Source: Streptomyces anulatus (GTDB lineage Bacteria > Actinomycetota > Actinomycetes > Streptomycetales > Streptomycetaceae). From it: a DNA stretch of 64,000 nucleotides. This document shows positions 21,065-30,849 of the stretch, one piece after another (the stretch's first letter is position 1; every line of letters begins with the position of its first letter). Made by a program: the position numbers and the translations under genes. The notes beneath the pieces were generated by a model that saw nothing but the letters and a program-made list of their open reading frames with translations, searched no databases and was not told the DNA's origin. The stretch is taken from assembly GCF_000721175.1 (NCBI RefSeq), contig NZ_JOEZ01000039.1, positions 30,791-94,790 of the forward strand, written 5' to 3'.

Positions 21065-22177
21065 TCAGCGCAGGACGCCCTCCAGGAAGTCGCTGCCGAG
21101 CCGGGCCACGACCGTCAGGTCCAACTGGTGCAGGACATAGCGGCCCCGGCGGCGCGTCGTGACCAGGCCCGCCTTCTTGAGCACCGAGAGGTGGCGGGAG
21201 ACCTCGGGGGAGGTGATGCCGTGGGAGTCGGCCAGCTCGCCGGTGGTGTAAGGGGAGCGGGCCAGGTTGCGGCAGAGCCGCATCCGCATCGGGTGGGCCA
21301 GGGCCTCCATCCGGAGCTGGAGCTGTTCCACGGAGGCGGGCGACGGCAGTTCGGGCAGGTGGACCGGGTAGTGGATCACCGGCCGCCAGCCCGGGGCGTG
21401 CAGCACCATCAGGTGCGGCCAGCCGAAGCTGGTCGGGACGAAGGTCAGGCCGTGGCCGACCCCCGGGTCGACGGCGGTGGTCCGGCCCTCGGACAGCTTG
21501 TCGACGTTGATCCGTCCCGCGTCCTCGTCCAGCGTCACGGCGGAGGACACCGCCCCGACCGCGTCGGCCAGCCCCTTGCGCCGCAGCAGCTCCGTCTTGT
21601 GCCGGGCGTCCGCCACCAGCTGCACGGAGACCCGGCGCCAGGTGTCGGCGAAGAACGCCTCGTCGCAGTCCTCGAAGAGCCGCCGGATCCAGCCGCGTAC
21701 GGAGGCGGGGTCGGCCAGCAGCCGCCGGGTGAACTCCACTTGCTGCGGGCCGCGCGCCGCCGCCAGGTCCAGGGCGCGGCCCCGCATGGCCGCGTCGCTC
21801 AGCGGTGACGGTGCCCCGGCCCCGTAGTGGGTGGCGCAGGTGAACTCCAGGGCCGCGGCGACGAACCGCTCGTCGTCCATCTTGTCCAGCAGGTCCAGGT
21901 CCTCGGCGAGCGTCGCCCCGGTCCTGCCATCACCGCCCCGGATACCGGAGAACGGCATGAACACATCGGAGAAGGTGTTCCGCCAGAGGAACTCCGCCTC
22001 CAGCATCCGGTCCGCGAGGTCGGGCTCCAGAGCCGCCGCGGTGGCGGTGGCCCAGCCGTGCAGCCCCGGGTGGTGGCCGGGCTCGGAGAGCGCATGCAGG
22101 GCGAGGCCCAGTTCGGCCAGGGGGGAGGTCGCGAAAACGACGCGGTCGGCGGGCAGGCCCGCGATGTCTATGTGCAC
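21065..22177 (-). CDS. ArsR-type winged-helix regulator with DUF5937-like N-terminal domain
   Basis: 370 aa. The first ~270 residues are an alpha-rich domain of unknown ligand (DUF5937-like; FATSPLAELGLALHAL ... GRTTAVDPGVGHGLTFVPTSFGWPH). The last ~80 form an ArsR winged helix (EALAHPMRMRLCRNLARSPYTTGELADSHGITSPEVSRHLSVLKKAGLVTTRRRGRYVLHQL) without the metal-binding cysteine motif of classical ArsR. GTG 22177 has GGAGGGG about 6 nt upstream; GTG 22183 is an alternative too close to that site. Such regulators usually sit beside an efflux or transport gene, but none is adjacent here. Confidence 0.82.
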   Translation of the reverse strand: MHIDIAGLPADRVVFATSPLAELGLALHALSEPGHHPGLHGWATATAAALEPDLADRMLEAEFLWRNTFSDVFMPFSGIRGGDGRTGATLAEDLDLLDKMDDERFVAAALEFTCATHYGAGAPSPLSDAAMRGRALDLAAARGPQQVEFTRRLLADPASVRGWIRRLFEDCDEAFFADTWRRVSVQLVADARHKTELLRRKGLADAVGAVSSAVTLDEDAGRINVDKLSEGRTTAVDPGVGHGLTFVPTSFGWPHLMVLHAPGWRPVIHYPVHLPELPSPASVEQLQLRMEALAHPMRMRLCRNLARSPYTTGELADSHGITSPEVSRHLSVLKKAGLVTTRRRGRYVLHQLDLTVVARLGSDFLEGVLR

Positions 22178-22281
22178 GCTCACCCCTCCATAGTGGGGGT
22201 ACGCGCACGAGCCGTCGTGCCATTTGACGGGGGCAGTCAATCAACGCGGCGGCACCGCCGTGACCCGCGCAGGCTGTCGGC

Positions 22282-22452
22282 ATGAGCGCCCTTCAGCAGC
22301 ACATGCTCGACACCTGCCGCGCGGCCCGGCTGTCGGAGCCCGCGCCCCCGCCGCCGGGCCGGCACGACCGCTCGGTCCTGCGCGACCTGTACCGGCGGTT
22401 CAAGCTCGCCCGGCACACCCAGCCCGACCGGCATGTGGGGACGGAACCCTGA
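22282..22452 (+). CDS. small hypothetical protein, 56 aa
   Basis: ATG 22282 opens MSALQQHMLDTCRAARLSEP, then a Pro-rich stretch and a basic helix (LRDLYRRFKLARHT). It resembles short Streptomyces proteins of unknown function that share an H-x-LD-x-RAA start. It is divergent from the ArsR-type gene (104 bp apart). No domain or function is recognised. The stop is followed by a copy of the Streptomyces GTTCGAGGACGGA intergenic repeat. Confidence 0.45.
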   Translation: MSALQQHMLDTCRAARLSEPAPPPPGRHDRSVLRDLYRRFKLARHTQPDRHVGTEP

Positions 22453-22466
22453 CGCGGACGGCACAT

Positions 22467-22497
22467 CCAGCCCTTCCGGCGTTCGAGGACGGAATCC
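22467..22497. repeat. Streptomyces intergenic repeat (TCCGGCGTTCGAGGACGGA type)
   Basis: Contains AGCCCTTCCGGCGTTCGAGG (22469-22488) followed by ACGGAA. Closely related sequences occur at 47038-47061, 47113-47131 (with an inverted relative at 47199-47228) and 57667-57692, all between or just after genes. This is a known style of short interspersed repeat in Streptomyces genomes. Confidence 0.7.
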
Positions 22498-22598
22498 TGA
22501 CGCCGGGGGGCCGGCACCGGACAAGCCCCTCCGTGCCCGGTGGCCGCCCCTACGGCCAGGCCGCCCCCGCCACCAAGCAGCCCCGCCCCGCCCCGCCC

Positions 22599-23753
22599 CT
22601 ACCCGAGATACCCCACGAACCCCGCCACCGCATCGCGCACGTCCTGGGCCGACCACTCGAGGCCCGCCCCCGCCACCGTCACCTCGGTGAACGAGACCCC
22701 GGGCGGCAGACCCGCCCCGCCCGCCCCCGCGAACCAGCGCCGGAAGAGGGCCACGCCCGTCTCCTCGGCCTGCCGCACCGACGCCTCGTCCAGCACCTCG
22801 GTCCCGTACGGCAGCCAGACCTGGAACTGATGCGTGTGCGGCGGCTCCGGTCGCACCCGGAACCACGGCACCCCCGACGCCGCGAACCCCTCCGCCAGCG
22901 CCCCGGCCACCACCTTCGCGTGGGCCACGTACGACGGCAGTCTCGGCAGCTCCCGCTCCAGGCCCAGCAGCGCGGACAGCGCCGCCGGGTACTGCTGGAA
23001 GACCTGGCCCCCGTACCGGTGGCGCCACACCCGGGCTTCCTCCACCAGCGTCGAAGGGCCCGCCAGCACCGCGCCCGACAGCCCGTCCAGGGACTTGTAG
23101 AACGACACGTACACGCTGTCCGCGAGCGCGGCGATCTCCGACAGCTCCCGCCCGAAGTGCGGACCGCACTCCCACAGCCGCGCCCCGTCGACGTGGACCA
23201 CCGCGTCCCGCTCGCGGGCCGCCTCCACCACCGCCGTCAGCTCCTCCCAGGACGGCAGCACGAACCCGGCGTCCCGCAGCGGCAGCTCCAGCATCAGCGT
23301 GCCGAACGGCTCGGGGAACTCCCGGACCTCCTCCGCGCTCGGCAGCCTCGGCTCGGACGTCGGGTGCACCGTGCGCAGCCCGCTCACCGACCCCAGCGCC
23401 CCGCCCTCGTGCAGCTCCGGGTGGGACAGGGGGTGCAGCGCCACCGCCGCGTCGCCCGTACGCCCCGCCCAGCACCGCAGCGCGACCTGCTGGGCCATCG
23501 TCCCGGTCGGGAAGAACGCCGCCGCCTCCATCCCCAGCAGCCCGGCCACCCGCCGCTCCAGATCGGCGACGACCCCGCCCCCGTACACATCGGTCCAGTC
23601 CTCCGGGTCGTGTACGGAAGCGGCGCCGGCCGCCAGCGCCGCCAGCCGTTCGCCCAGCGTGCCGTCCGCGCCCACCCGGGCCAGCACCCGCCGGGACCCC
23701 CGCCACGCGGTCAGCCTGCGCCGCCGCTGCTCCTGCTCATCCATCGCTGCCAT
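22599..23753 (-). CDS. threonine aldolase-like PLP enzyme (beta-eliminating lyase family)
   Basis: 384 aa fold-type I PLP enzyme. Cues are AAAFFPTGTMAQQVALR, HPLSHPELHEGGAL, DAVVHVDGARLWECGPHFG (PLP-binding Asp) and VYVSFYKSLDGLSGAVLAG, where the Lys should form the Schiff base. This is the pattern of low-specificity L-threonine aldolase, splitting beta-hydroxy amino acids to glycine and an aldehyde. The GC-rich gap between it and the 22282 gene holds only the intergenic repeat. Exact substrate is unproven. Confidence 0.85.
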   Translation of the reverse strand: MAAMDEQEQRRRRLTAWRGSRRVLARVGADGTLGERLAALAAGAASVHDPEDWTDVYGGGVVADLERRVAGLLGMEAAAFFPTGTMAQQVALRCWAGRTGDAAVALHPLSHPELHEGGALGSVSGLRTVHPTSEPRLPSAEEVREFPEPFGTLMLELPLRDAGFVLPSWEELTAVVEAARERDAVVHVDGARLWECGPHFGRELSEIAALADSVYVSFYKSLDGLSGAVLAGPSTLVEEARVWRHRYGGQVFQQYPAALSALLGLERELPRLPSYVAHAKVVAGALAEGFAASGVPWFRVRPEPPHTHQFQVWLPYGTEVLDEASVRQAEETGVALFRRWFAGAGGAGLPPGVSFTEVTVAGAGLEWSAQDVRDAVAGFVGYLG

Positions 23754-23944
23754 GGGACGATCATCACCCGGACCTCTGACAGCGCGCCCGCCTATTCCGA
23801 CCCGGCCCGAGTCCGGCCCCAGTCCGGCCCGGGAAAGTTATCCACAGGCTGTGGGCGGTGGGGGAGCTCCGCCGAAACGCTGGCGTAGCATGCAGAGAAG
23901 TCGTCCGGTACCCCCCGCGGACTGGAACGGAAGGCCATCGCCGC

Positions 23945-24895
23945 GTGAACGCACCAGTTTCGAAGGAACCCCTCGACGCGAGGGACCGCCCCGCCCGACT
24001 CACGGTCGGCGTCGTCGGTGCGGGCCGGGTCGGACCCGCCCTCGCCGCAGCCCTCCAGCTCGCCGGGCACCGGCCGGTCGCCGTGTCCGGCGTCTCCGAC
24101 GCCTCCCGGCGCCGCGCCGCCGAACTGCTCCCCGACGTGCCCCTGGTGGAGCCCGCCGAGGTGCTGGCCCGCGCCGAGCTGGTGCTGCTGACCGTCCCCG
24201 ACGACGTGCTGCCCACGCTGGTCGAGGGCCTCGCCGAGACCGGTGCCGTACGCCCGGGGCAGTTGCTCGTCCACACCTCCGGGCGGTACGGGACGCGGGT
24301 GCTGGACCCCGCGCTGCGGGCCGGGGCCCTGCCGCTCGCGCTGCACCCCGCGATGACGTTCACCGGCACCGCCGTCGACGTCCAGCGGCTCGCGGGCTGC
24401 TCCTTCGGGGTCACCGCCCCCGTGGAGCTGCGGCTCGCAGCGGAGGCCCTGGTCATCGAGATGGGCGGCGAGCCCGAGTGGATCGCCGAGGAGTCCCGCC
24501 CGCTGTACCACGCGGCCCTCGCCCTCGGCGCGAACCACCTGGTCACCCTGGTCGCCCAGTCGATGGAGCTGCTGACCAAGGCCGGGGTCGCCGCCCCCGA
24601 CCGGATGCTCGGCCCGCTGCTCGGCGCCGCCCTGGACAACGCCCTGCGCTCCGGCGACGCCGCACTGACCGGCCCGGTCGCCCGGGGGGACGCGGGCACG
24701 GTCGCCGCCCACATCGGCGAACTGCGCGAGCACGCCCCGCAGGCGGTGGCCGGATATCTCGCGATGGCCCGCGCCACGGCCGACCGGGCCCTCGCCCACG
24801 GCCTGCTCAGGGCCGAACTGGCCGAGGACCTGCTCGTCGTCCTGGCCGACCAGGAACGCCGTCCCGGCGGCCCCGGACCGGGGGAGTCCCGATGA
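23945..24895 (+). CDS. Rossmann-fold DUF2520 dehydrogenase-like protein
   Basis: 316 aa from GTG 23945. The N-terminal NAD(P)-binding motif VGVVGAGRVGPALAAAL is followed by a 6-phosphogluconate dehydrogenase-like helical C-terminal domain (DUF2520, LYHAALALGANHLVTLVAQSMELL). It heads the panC-nadB-nadC-coaX operon, a conserved actinobacterial arrangement, suggesting a role in pantothenate or NAD metabolism such as a ketopantoate-type reduction (inference). Its stop TGA overlaps the ATG of a 28-codon frame leading to panC. Confidence 0.85.
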   Translation: MNAPVSKEPLDARDRPARLTVGVVGAGRVGPALAAALQLAGHRPVAVSGVSDASRRRAAELLPDVPLVEPAEVLARAELVLLTVPDDVLPTLVEGLAETGAVRPGQLLVHTSGRYGTRVLDPALRAGALPLALHPAMTFTGTAVDVQRLAGCSFGVTAPVELRLAAEALVIEMGGEPEWIAEESRPLYHAALALGANHLVTLVAQSMELLTKAGVAAPDRMLGPLLGAALDNALRSGDAALTGPVARGDAGTVAAHIGELREHAPQAVAGYLAMARATADRALAHGLLRAELAEDLLVVLADQERRPGGPGPGESR

Positions 24896-24978
24896 CGACG
24901 ATCAACAGGTGTACGGGACCGGGAGAGACCTCGATGACGACGATCATCAGCCGTACGGGACCGGGAGAGACCCGATGA
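24892..24978 (+). CDS. 28-codon coupled mini-ORF made by duplication of the panC start region
   Basis: ATG 24892 overlaps the DUF2520 gene stop (ATGA), and its own TGA (24976-24978) overlaps the panC ATG (24975). The frame encodes MTTINRCTGPGETS then MTTIISRTGPGETR, two near-copies of the first codons of panC plus its upstream GGGAGAG site. Whether it is translated is unknown, but the gap-free overlap at both ends makes it a plausible coupling leader. See the finding on the triplication. Confidence 0.35.
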   Translation: MTTINRCTGPGETSMTTIISRTGPGETR

Positions 24979-24998
24979 CCACCACCAGCCGTACGGGA
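24892..24998 (+). repeat. tandem triplication of the panC ribosome-binding/start region
   Basis: Unit 1 is 24892-24933 (42 bp), unit 2 is 24934-24974 (41 bp), and a partial unit 3 starts at the panC ATG (24975). Each unit starts ATGAC, runs through AGCCGTACGGGACCGGG-like sequence, and the first two carry GGGAGAGACC just before the next ATG. The missing base in unit 2 puts unit 3 in a different frame. Confidence 0.85.
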
Positions 24999-26044
24999 GA
25001 CGAGGGCCACGCCCCCGCTCCGGCCCGCCGCCGCACCGCCCCGGCCCCCGCCCTCCTGCGCACCGCCGCCGAGCTCGACGCGCTGCCCCGCCCCGCCGGG
25101 GCCGAGCGGGCCGTCGTCATGACGATGGGCGCGCTCCACCAGGGCCACGCCGCCCTGATCCGCGCCGCCCGCGAAGCCGCGGGTGCGGACGGCCAGGTCG
25201 TCGTCACCGTCTTCGTGAACCCGCTGCAGTTCGGCGAGGCCGCCGACCTGGACCGTTATCCGCGCACCCTGGACGCCGACCTGGAGATCGCCGCGGCGGC
25301 GGGGGCCGACGCGGTCTTCGCCCCCGGCGTGGACGAGGTCTACCCCGGCGGTGAGCCCCAGGTCCGGATCACCGCGGGCCCCATGGGCGAGCGTCTCGAA
25401 GGCGCGGCCCGCCCCGGGCACTTCGACGGGATGCTCACCGTCGTCGCCAAGCTCCTCCACCTCACCCGCCCCGACGAGGCGTTCTACGGGCAGAAGGACG
25501 CCCAGCAGCTCGCCCTGGTCCGCCGCATGGTCCGCGACCTGAATTTCGGCGTCCGCATCACCGGCGTCCCCACCGTCCGGGACGCGGACGGCCTCGCGCT
25601 CTCCAGCCGCAACCGTTTCCTCTCCGCCGAGGAGCGGCGCACCGCGCTCGCCCTGCCCCGCGCCCTGTTCGCGGCCCGCGACCGGCTCGCCGCCCAGCAG
25701 GCCCTGCACGAGCGGGCCCTGGCCACCGCACCCGGCGGTGACCGGGCCGCCGGGCTCAACCGGCTCGGCGAGGCCCGCGCCGCCGCCGACGCCCAGGCCG
25801 TGGCGCTGGCCCGGCCCAACGGGGCGCCCGCGGCCGTCCGCGCCGCCGCCCGGACCGTGCTGGAGGAGGCCGCCGCCCGCGACCGGCTGCCGCTCGCCCT
25901 GGACTACCTGGCCCTGGTGGACCCGGCGGACTTCACCGAGATCCCGGACGACCGCGAGAGCGGGGAGGCGATCCTCGCCGTCGCGGCCCGGGTCGGGGAC
26001 ACCCGCCTCATCGACAACATCCCCCTCACCTTCGGAGCCCTGAC

Positions 26045-26048
<4 letters not shown>
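24975..26048 (+). CDS. panC: pantothenate synthetase PanC
   Basis: Joins pantoate and beta-alanine with ATP to give pantothenate. 357 aa, longer than the ~280-aa enteric enzyme owing to a ~35-residue N-terminal extension and a C-terminal insertion (~240-290). Visible: VMTMGALHQGHAALI (HIGH-type nucleotide motif), VFVNPLQFGEAADLDRYPRTL, YGQKDAQQLALVRRMV and ALSSRNRFLS. ATG 24975 has GGGAGAG at 24963-24969. It overlaps nadB by 4 bases. Confidence 0.95.
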
Positions 26049-27742
<1,694 letters not shown>

Positions 27743-27855
27743 GCAGACTGCCGGTGAGCAGCCGCACCGCCGGGCACCACAGGGCGGCACCGGCAGCACA
27801 CGAGAAGCACCAGCCCTACCCGCACCACCCGCCACGCCCCCGAGGAGCCGACACC

Positions 27856-28926
27856 GTGAGCACGCCCGAAGAGAATCCGCGCCCCACACCCGTGGACGTA
27901 CCGCTGATCAGCGTCGGCGCGCCCGCACCTTCCGCTCCGGCGGGAGGCGGCTGCGGCGACGCCTGCGGCTGCGGCGGTGACGACGGGTTCGACCCCGACG
28001 CCCTGGAGTGCGGCCTCGACCCCGCGCTCGCCCTGCTGCTGGCCCAGGCGGGGCTCGACCCCGTCCAGGTCGAGGACGTCGCCCATGTGGCGATCGAGGA
28101 GGACCTCGACGGCGGGGTCGACGTCACGACCGTGGCGACCGTTCCCGAGGACGCCGTGATCACCGGTGACTTCACCGCCCGCGAGGCCGGCGTGGTCGCC
28201 GGGCTCCGGGTCGCCGAGGCAGTCCTGTCGATCGTCTGTACGGAGGAGTTCGAGGTCGAGCGGCACGTCGAGGACGGCGACCGGATCGTCCCCGGGCAGA
28301 AGCTGCTGACCGTCACCACCCGCACCCGCGACCTGCTGACCGGCGAGCGCAGCGCGCTGAACCTGCTCTGCCGCCTCTCGGGCATCGCGACCGCCACCCG
28401 CGCCTGGGCGGACGTGCTGGAGGGCTCCAAGGCCAGGGTCCGCGACACCCGCAAGACGACGGCGGGCCTGCGCGCGCTGGAGAAGTACGCGGTGCGCTGC
28501 GGCGGCGGCGTCAACCACCGGATGTCGCTCTCCGACGCCGCCCTGGTCAAGGACAACCACGTGATCGCCGCGGGCGGTGTCGCCGAGGCGTTTCTGCGGG
28601 TCCGCGCCGAGTTCCCCGAGCTGCCCATCGAGGTCGAGGTCGACACGTTGGAGCAGGTCCGCGAGGTGCTGGACGCGGGCGTCGACCTGATCCTGCTGGA
28701 CAACTTCACCCCGGCCGAGACCGCCGAGGCCGTCGCCCTGGTCGACGGCCGGGCGGTCCTGGAGTCCTCCGGCCGCCTCACCCTCGCATCGGCCCGCGCC
28801 TACGCCGACGCGGGCGTCGACTATCTCGCGGTCGGGGCGCTCACCCACTCCTCGCCGATCCTCGACATCGGCCTGGACTTCCGCGACGCGGACGCGTCCC
28901 CCTCCGCCGACGGGGCCGACGCCTGA
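27856..28926 (+). CDS. nadC: nicotinate-nucleotide pyrophosphorylase (carboxylating) NadC, with Cys-rich N-terminal extension
   Basis: Converts quinolinate and PRPP to nicotinate mononucleotide. 356 aa; the catalytic core begins about residue 50 (DPALALLLAQAGLDPVQVEDVAHVAIEEDLDGGVDVTT) and includes RDTRKTTAGLRALEKYAVRCGGGVNHR and DLILLDNF. The first ~50 residues are an extension with GGGCGDACGCGG and one more Cys at about residue 54 (ECGLD), a possible metal or Fe-S site. GTG 27856 has GAGGAG (27842-27847) 8 nt upstream. The stop overlaps the coaX ATG. Confidence 0.94.
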   Translation: MSTPEENPRPTPVDVPLISVGAPAPSAPAGGGCGDACGCGGDDGFDPDALECGLDPALALLLAQAGLDPVQVEDVAHVAIEEDLDGGVDVTTVATVPEDAVITGDFTAREAGVVAGLRVAEAVLSIVCTEEFEVERHVEDGDRIVPGQKLLTVTTRTRDLLTGERSALNLLCRLSGIATATRAWADVLEGSKARVRDTRKTTAGLRALEKYAVRCGGGVNHRMSLSDAALVKDNHVIAAGGVAEAFLRVRAEFPELPIEVEVDTLEQVREVLDAGVDLILLDNFTPAETAEAVALVDGRAVLESSGRLTLASARAYADAGVDYLAVGALTHSSPILDIGLDFRDADASPSADGADA

Positions 28927-29723
28927 TGCTGCTCACCATCGACGTCGGCAACACGCACACGGTCCTCGGCCTCTTCGACGGCGAGGAGATCGTCGAGCAC
29001 TGGCGGATCTCCACCGACGCCCGCCGCACCGCCGACGAGCTGGCCGTCCTGCTCCAGGGCCTGATGGGCATGCACCCGCTGCTCGGCATGGAGCTGGGCG
29101 ACGGCATCGAGGGCATCGCGATCTGCGCCACCGTCCCCTCGGTCCTGCACGAGCTGCGCGAGGTCACCCGCCGCTACTACGGCGACGTCCCCGCCGTGCT
29201 GGTGGAGCCCGGCGTCAAGACGGGCGTGCCGATCCTGATGGACAACCCGAAGGAGGTCGGCGCGGACCGCATCATCAACGCGGCGGCGGCCGTCGAGCTG
29301 TACGGGGGCCCGGCGATCGTCGTCGACTTCGGCACCGCCACCACCTTCGACGCGGTCTCCCCGCGCGGCGAGTACGCGGGCGGGGTGATCGCCCCCGGCA
29401 TCGAGATCTCGGTCGAGGCGCTCGGCGTCAAGGGCGCCCAGCTCCGCAAGATCGAGCTGGCCCGGCCGCGCAGCGTGATCGGCAAGAACACCGTCGAGGC
29501 CATGCAGTCCGGCATCATCTACGGCTTCGCGGGCCAGGTCGACGGGGTGGTGGCCCGGATGAAGAAGGAGCTGGCCGCCGACCCGGACGACGTCACGGTC
29601 ATCGCGACGGGCGGGCTTGCTCCGATGGTGTTGGGGGAGTCCTCGGTCATCGACGAGCACGAGCCGTGGCTGACGCTCATCGGGCTGCGCCTGGTGTACG
29701 AGCGGAACGTGTCCCGGTCGTAA
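28926..29723 (+). CDS. coaX: type III pantothenate kinase CoaX
   Basis: Phosphorylates pantothenate in the first committed CoA step, without the feedback inhibition of type I kinases. 265 aa, acetate-kinase fold: LLTIDVGNTHTVLGLFDG (phosphate 1), EVGADRIINAAAAVELYGG, VVDFGTATTFDAVSPRGEYAGGVIAPGI and VIATGGLAPMVLGES. TGATG overlap with nadC makes it the last member of the operon, joining PanC and CoaX in one transcript. Confidence 0.95.
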   Translation: MLLTIDVGNTHTVLGLFDGEEIVEHWRISTDARRTADELAVLLQGLMGMHPLLGMELGDGIEGIAICATVPSVLHELREVTRRYYGDVPAVLVEPGVKTGVPILMDNPKEVGADRIINAAAAVELYGGPAIVVDFGTATTFDAVSPRGEYAGGVIAPGIEISVEALGVKGAQLRKIELARPRSVIGKNTVEAMQSGIIYGFAGQVDGVVARMKKELAADPDDVTVIATGGLAPMVLGESSVIDEHEPWLTLIGLRLVYERNVSRS

Positions 29724-29841
29724 GGGTGTCGCGCGGAAGCCCGGCGTACCTGCGGGAACGGCCGGGGGCGGGGCCGGGGCACCGGGTCGGGCACGCCGCG
29801 CCACCGACGGCCAGTTAAACGGATTTTGTCCATTTAGCACG

Positions 29842-29854
29842 TATTGTCGCGTTA
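29842..29854 (+). promoter_or_regulatory. candidate leaderless promoter -10 for the 29854 gene
   Basis: The local sequence is unusually AT-rich (29815-29850). TATTGT at 29842-29847 ends 6 nt before the ATG at 29854, and no ribosome site is visible. This spacing fits a transcript starting at the ATG. Confidence 0.4.
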
Positions 29855-30468
29855 TGCCCACGCCCTACGGTTCACGAGGCGGCATGGCGTTCAGCGCGGA
29901 CGAGCTGCGGGTGCTCCGACGTGCCCTCGCCATCGCCCTCCACCCCATGCCCCTGTCCGACGAGGACGTCCAGGACTGCCTGCGGCTCGCCGGCTCCGTG
30001 GACGAGGCGGCCGGCGAGGCGGGTCGGCTGCGAGCGTTCCTCCTCGCCGACCTCGCCCGCTACCGCAACGCCCTCCCCGGCTCCGCCACCGGCTACCTGG
30101 AGCTGCTTCAGGACGCCCTGGCGGCCGGTTACGACCCCCGTCCGGACGATCTGGCCGCCCTGCGCGCGCTGCGCGGGGGGCGGCTCGCAGCGGCCCTCCT
30201 GGAGCGCTGTCAGGTGCTCGCCGAGCGGTCCGTACGGGCCCGGCTCGCCGGCCACTCCGCCGGACCCACGGCCCCGGGCCCCCGCAGCCGGCTGCTCGCC
30301 CTGCCCGGCGGCCGCGTCGCCGGCCGGGAACCGGACCGGCCCAGGACCCCGGCCGCGCCGAGCCACCCGCAGAAGCCCGGCGACCGCCCGATGCCCAAGC
30401 CCTCCGAGGTCTTCCCGCCGCGCCGCCGGCCCGCACCGCCCCCGTCCGAGGAGCGAGCGGCCGGCTGA
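29854..30468 (+). CDS. hypothetical protein, helical N-terminus with basic Pro-rich tail
   Basis: 204 aa. Residues ~13-125 are predicted helical (FSADELRVLRRALAIALHPMPLSDEDVQDCLRLAGSVDEAA ... LELLQDALAAGYDPRPDDLAALRALRGG). Residues ~140-204 are rich in Pro and Arg and look disordered. I recognise no catalytic motif or membrane segment. It is conserved-looking in Streptomyces near coaX. The start may be leaderless; there is no Shine-Dalgarno. Confidence 0.7.
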   Translation: MPTPYGSRGGMAFSADELRVLRRALAIALHPMPLSDEDVQDCLRLAGSVDEAAGEAGRLRAFLLADLARYRNALPGSATGYLELLQDALAAGYDPRPDDLAALRALRGGRLAAALLERCQVLAERSVRARLAGHSAGPTAPGPRSRLLALPGGRVAGREPDRPRTPAAPSHPQKPGDRPMPKPSEVFPPRRRPAPPPSEERAAG

Positions 30469-30550
30469 CCTTCTCCTCGACGTCCGACGCGGCGGCCTCC
30501 ACCGGGAGGTCGCCGCGTCGGGGCGTTCGGGGCTCGCTACTCTGGACGGC

Positions 30551-30730
30551 ATGGACTATGTATCCGCGCTCGTGCCGCCCGTGGTGATGGCCGTCTTCTT
30601 CATCTCTCTGATCGTGATCATCGTCAAGAGTCAGGGTGGTCCGAACAAGGCCAAGGAGGACGGCGCGGTGGACGCGGCGCTCGCCCGCGCGGAGACCGCA
30701 AAGCAGACCGCTCGTCCGGAGAACGTCTGA
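30551..30730 (+). CDS. small single-pass membrane protein, 59 aa
   Basis: MDYVSALVPP, then one strong helix (VVMAVFFISLIVIIVKS, residues ~11-27) and a charged cytoplasmic tail (GGPNKAKEDGAVDAALARAETAKQT). No function is recognised. It is followed by a strong terminator at 30767-30800, which supports a real transcription unit ending here. Confidence 0.7.
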   Translation: MDYVSALVPPVVMAVFFISLIVIIVKSQGGPNKAKEDGAVDAALARAETAKQTARPENV

Positions 30731-30766
30731 CCGCTGGTGCGGTCCGCCCGCACCGCGTCCCTCCCG

Positions 30767-30800
30767 GAGCGCACGACTCGTCGGAGCCGTGCGCTCTTTT
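30767..30800 (+). terminator. intrinsic terminator
   Basis: Perfect 9-bp stem GAGCGCACG (30767-30775) with CGTGCGCTC (30788-30796), followed by TTTT (30797-30800). It ends the unit containing the 59-aa membrane protein and insulates the BlaI-type gene. Confidence 0.85.
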
Positions 30801-30834
30801 GCTGTGTAAATACCAGAACATTCGGGACATCTAG

Positions 30835-30844
30835 CACTAAAGTG
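30835..30844. promoter_or_regulatory. candidate autoregulatory operator of the BlaI-type gene
   Basis: CACT-AA-AGTG forms a small dyad 6 bases before the GTG at 30850, inside an AT-rich stretch (30798-30848). BlaI/MecI proteins bind short ACA/TGT-type dyads at their own promoters, so position and symmetry fit; the sequence is not a textbook BlaI box. Confidence 0.3.
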
Positions 30845-30849
30845 ATCTC

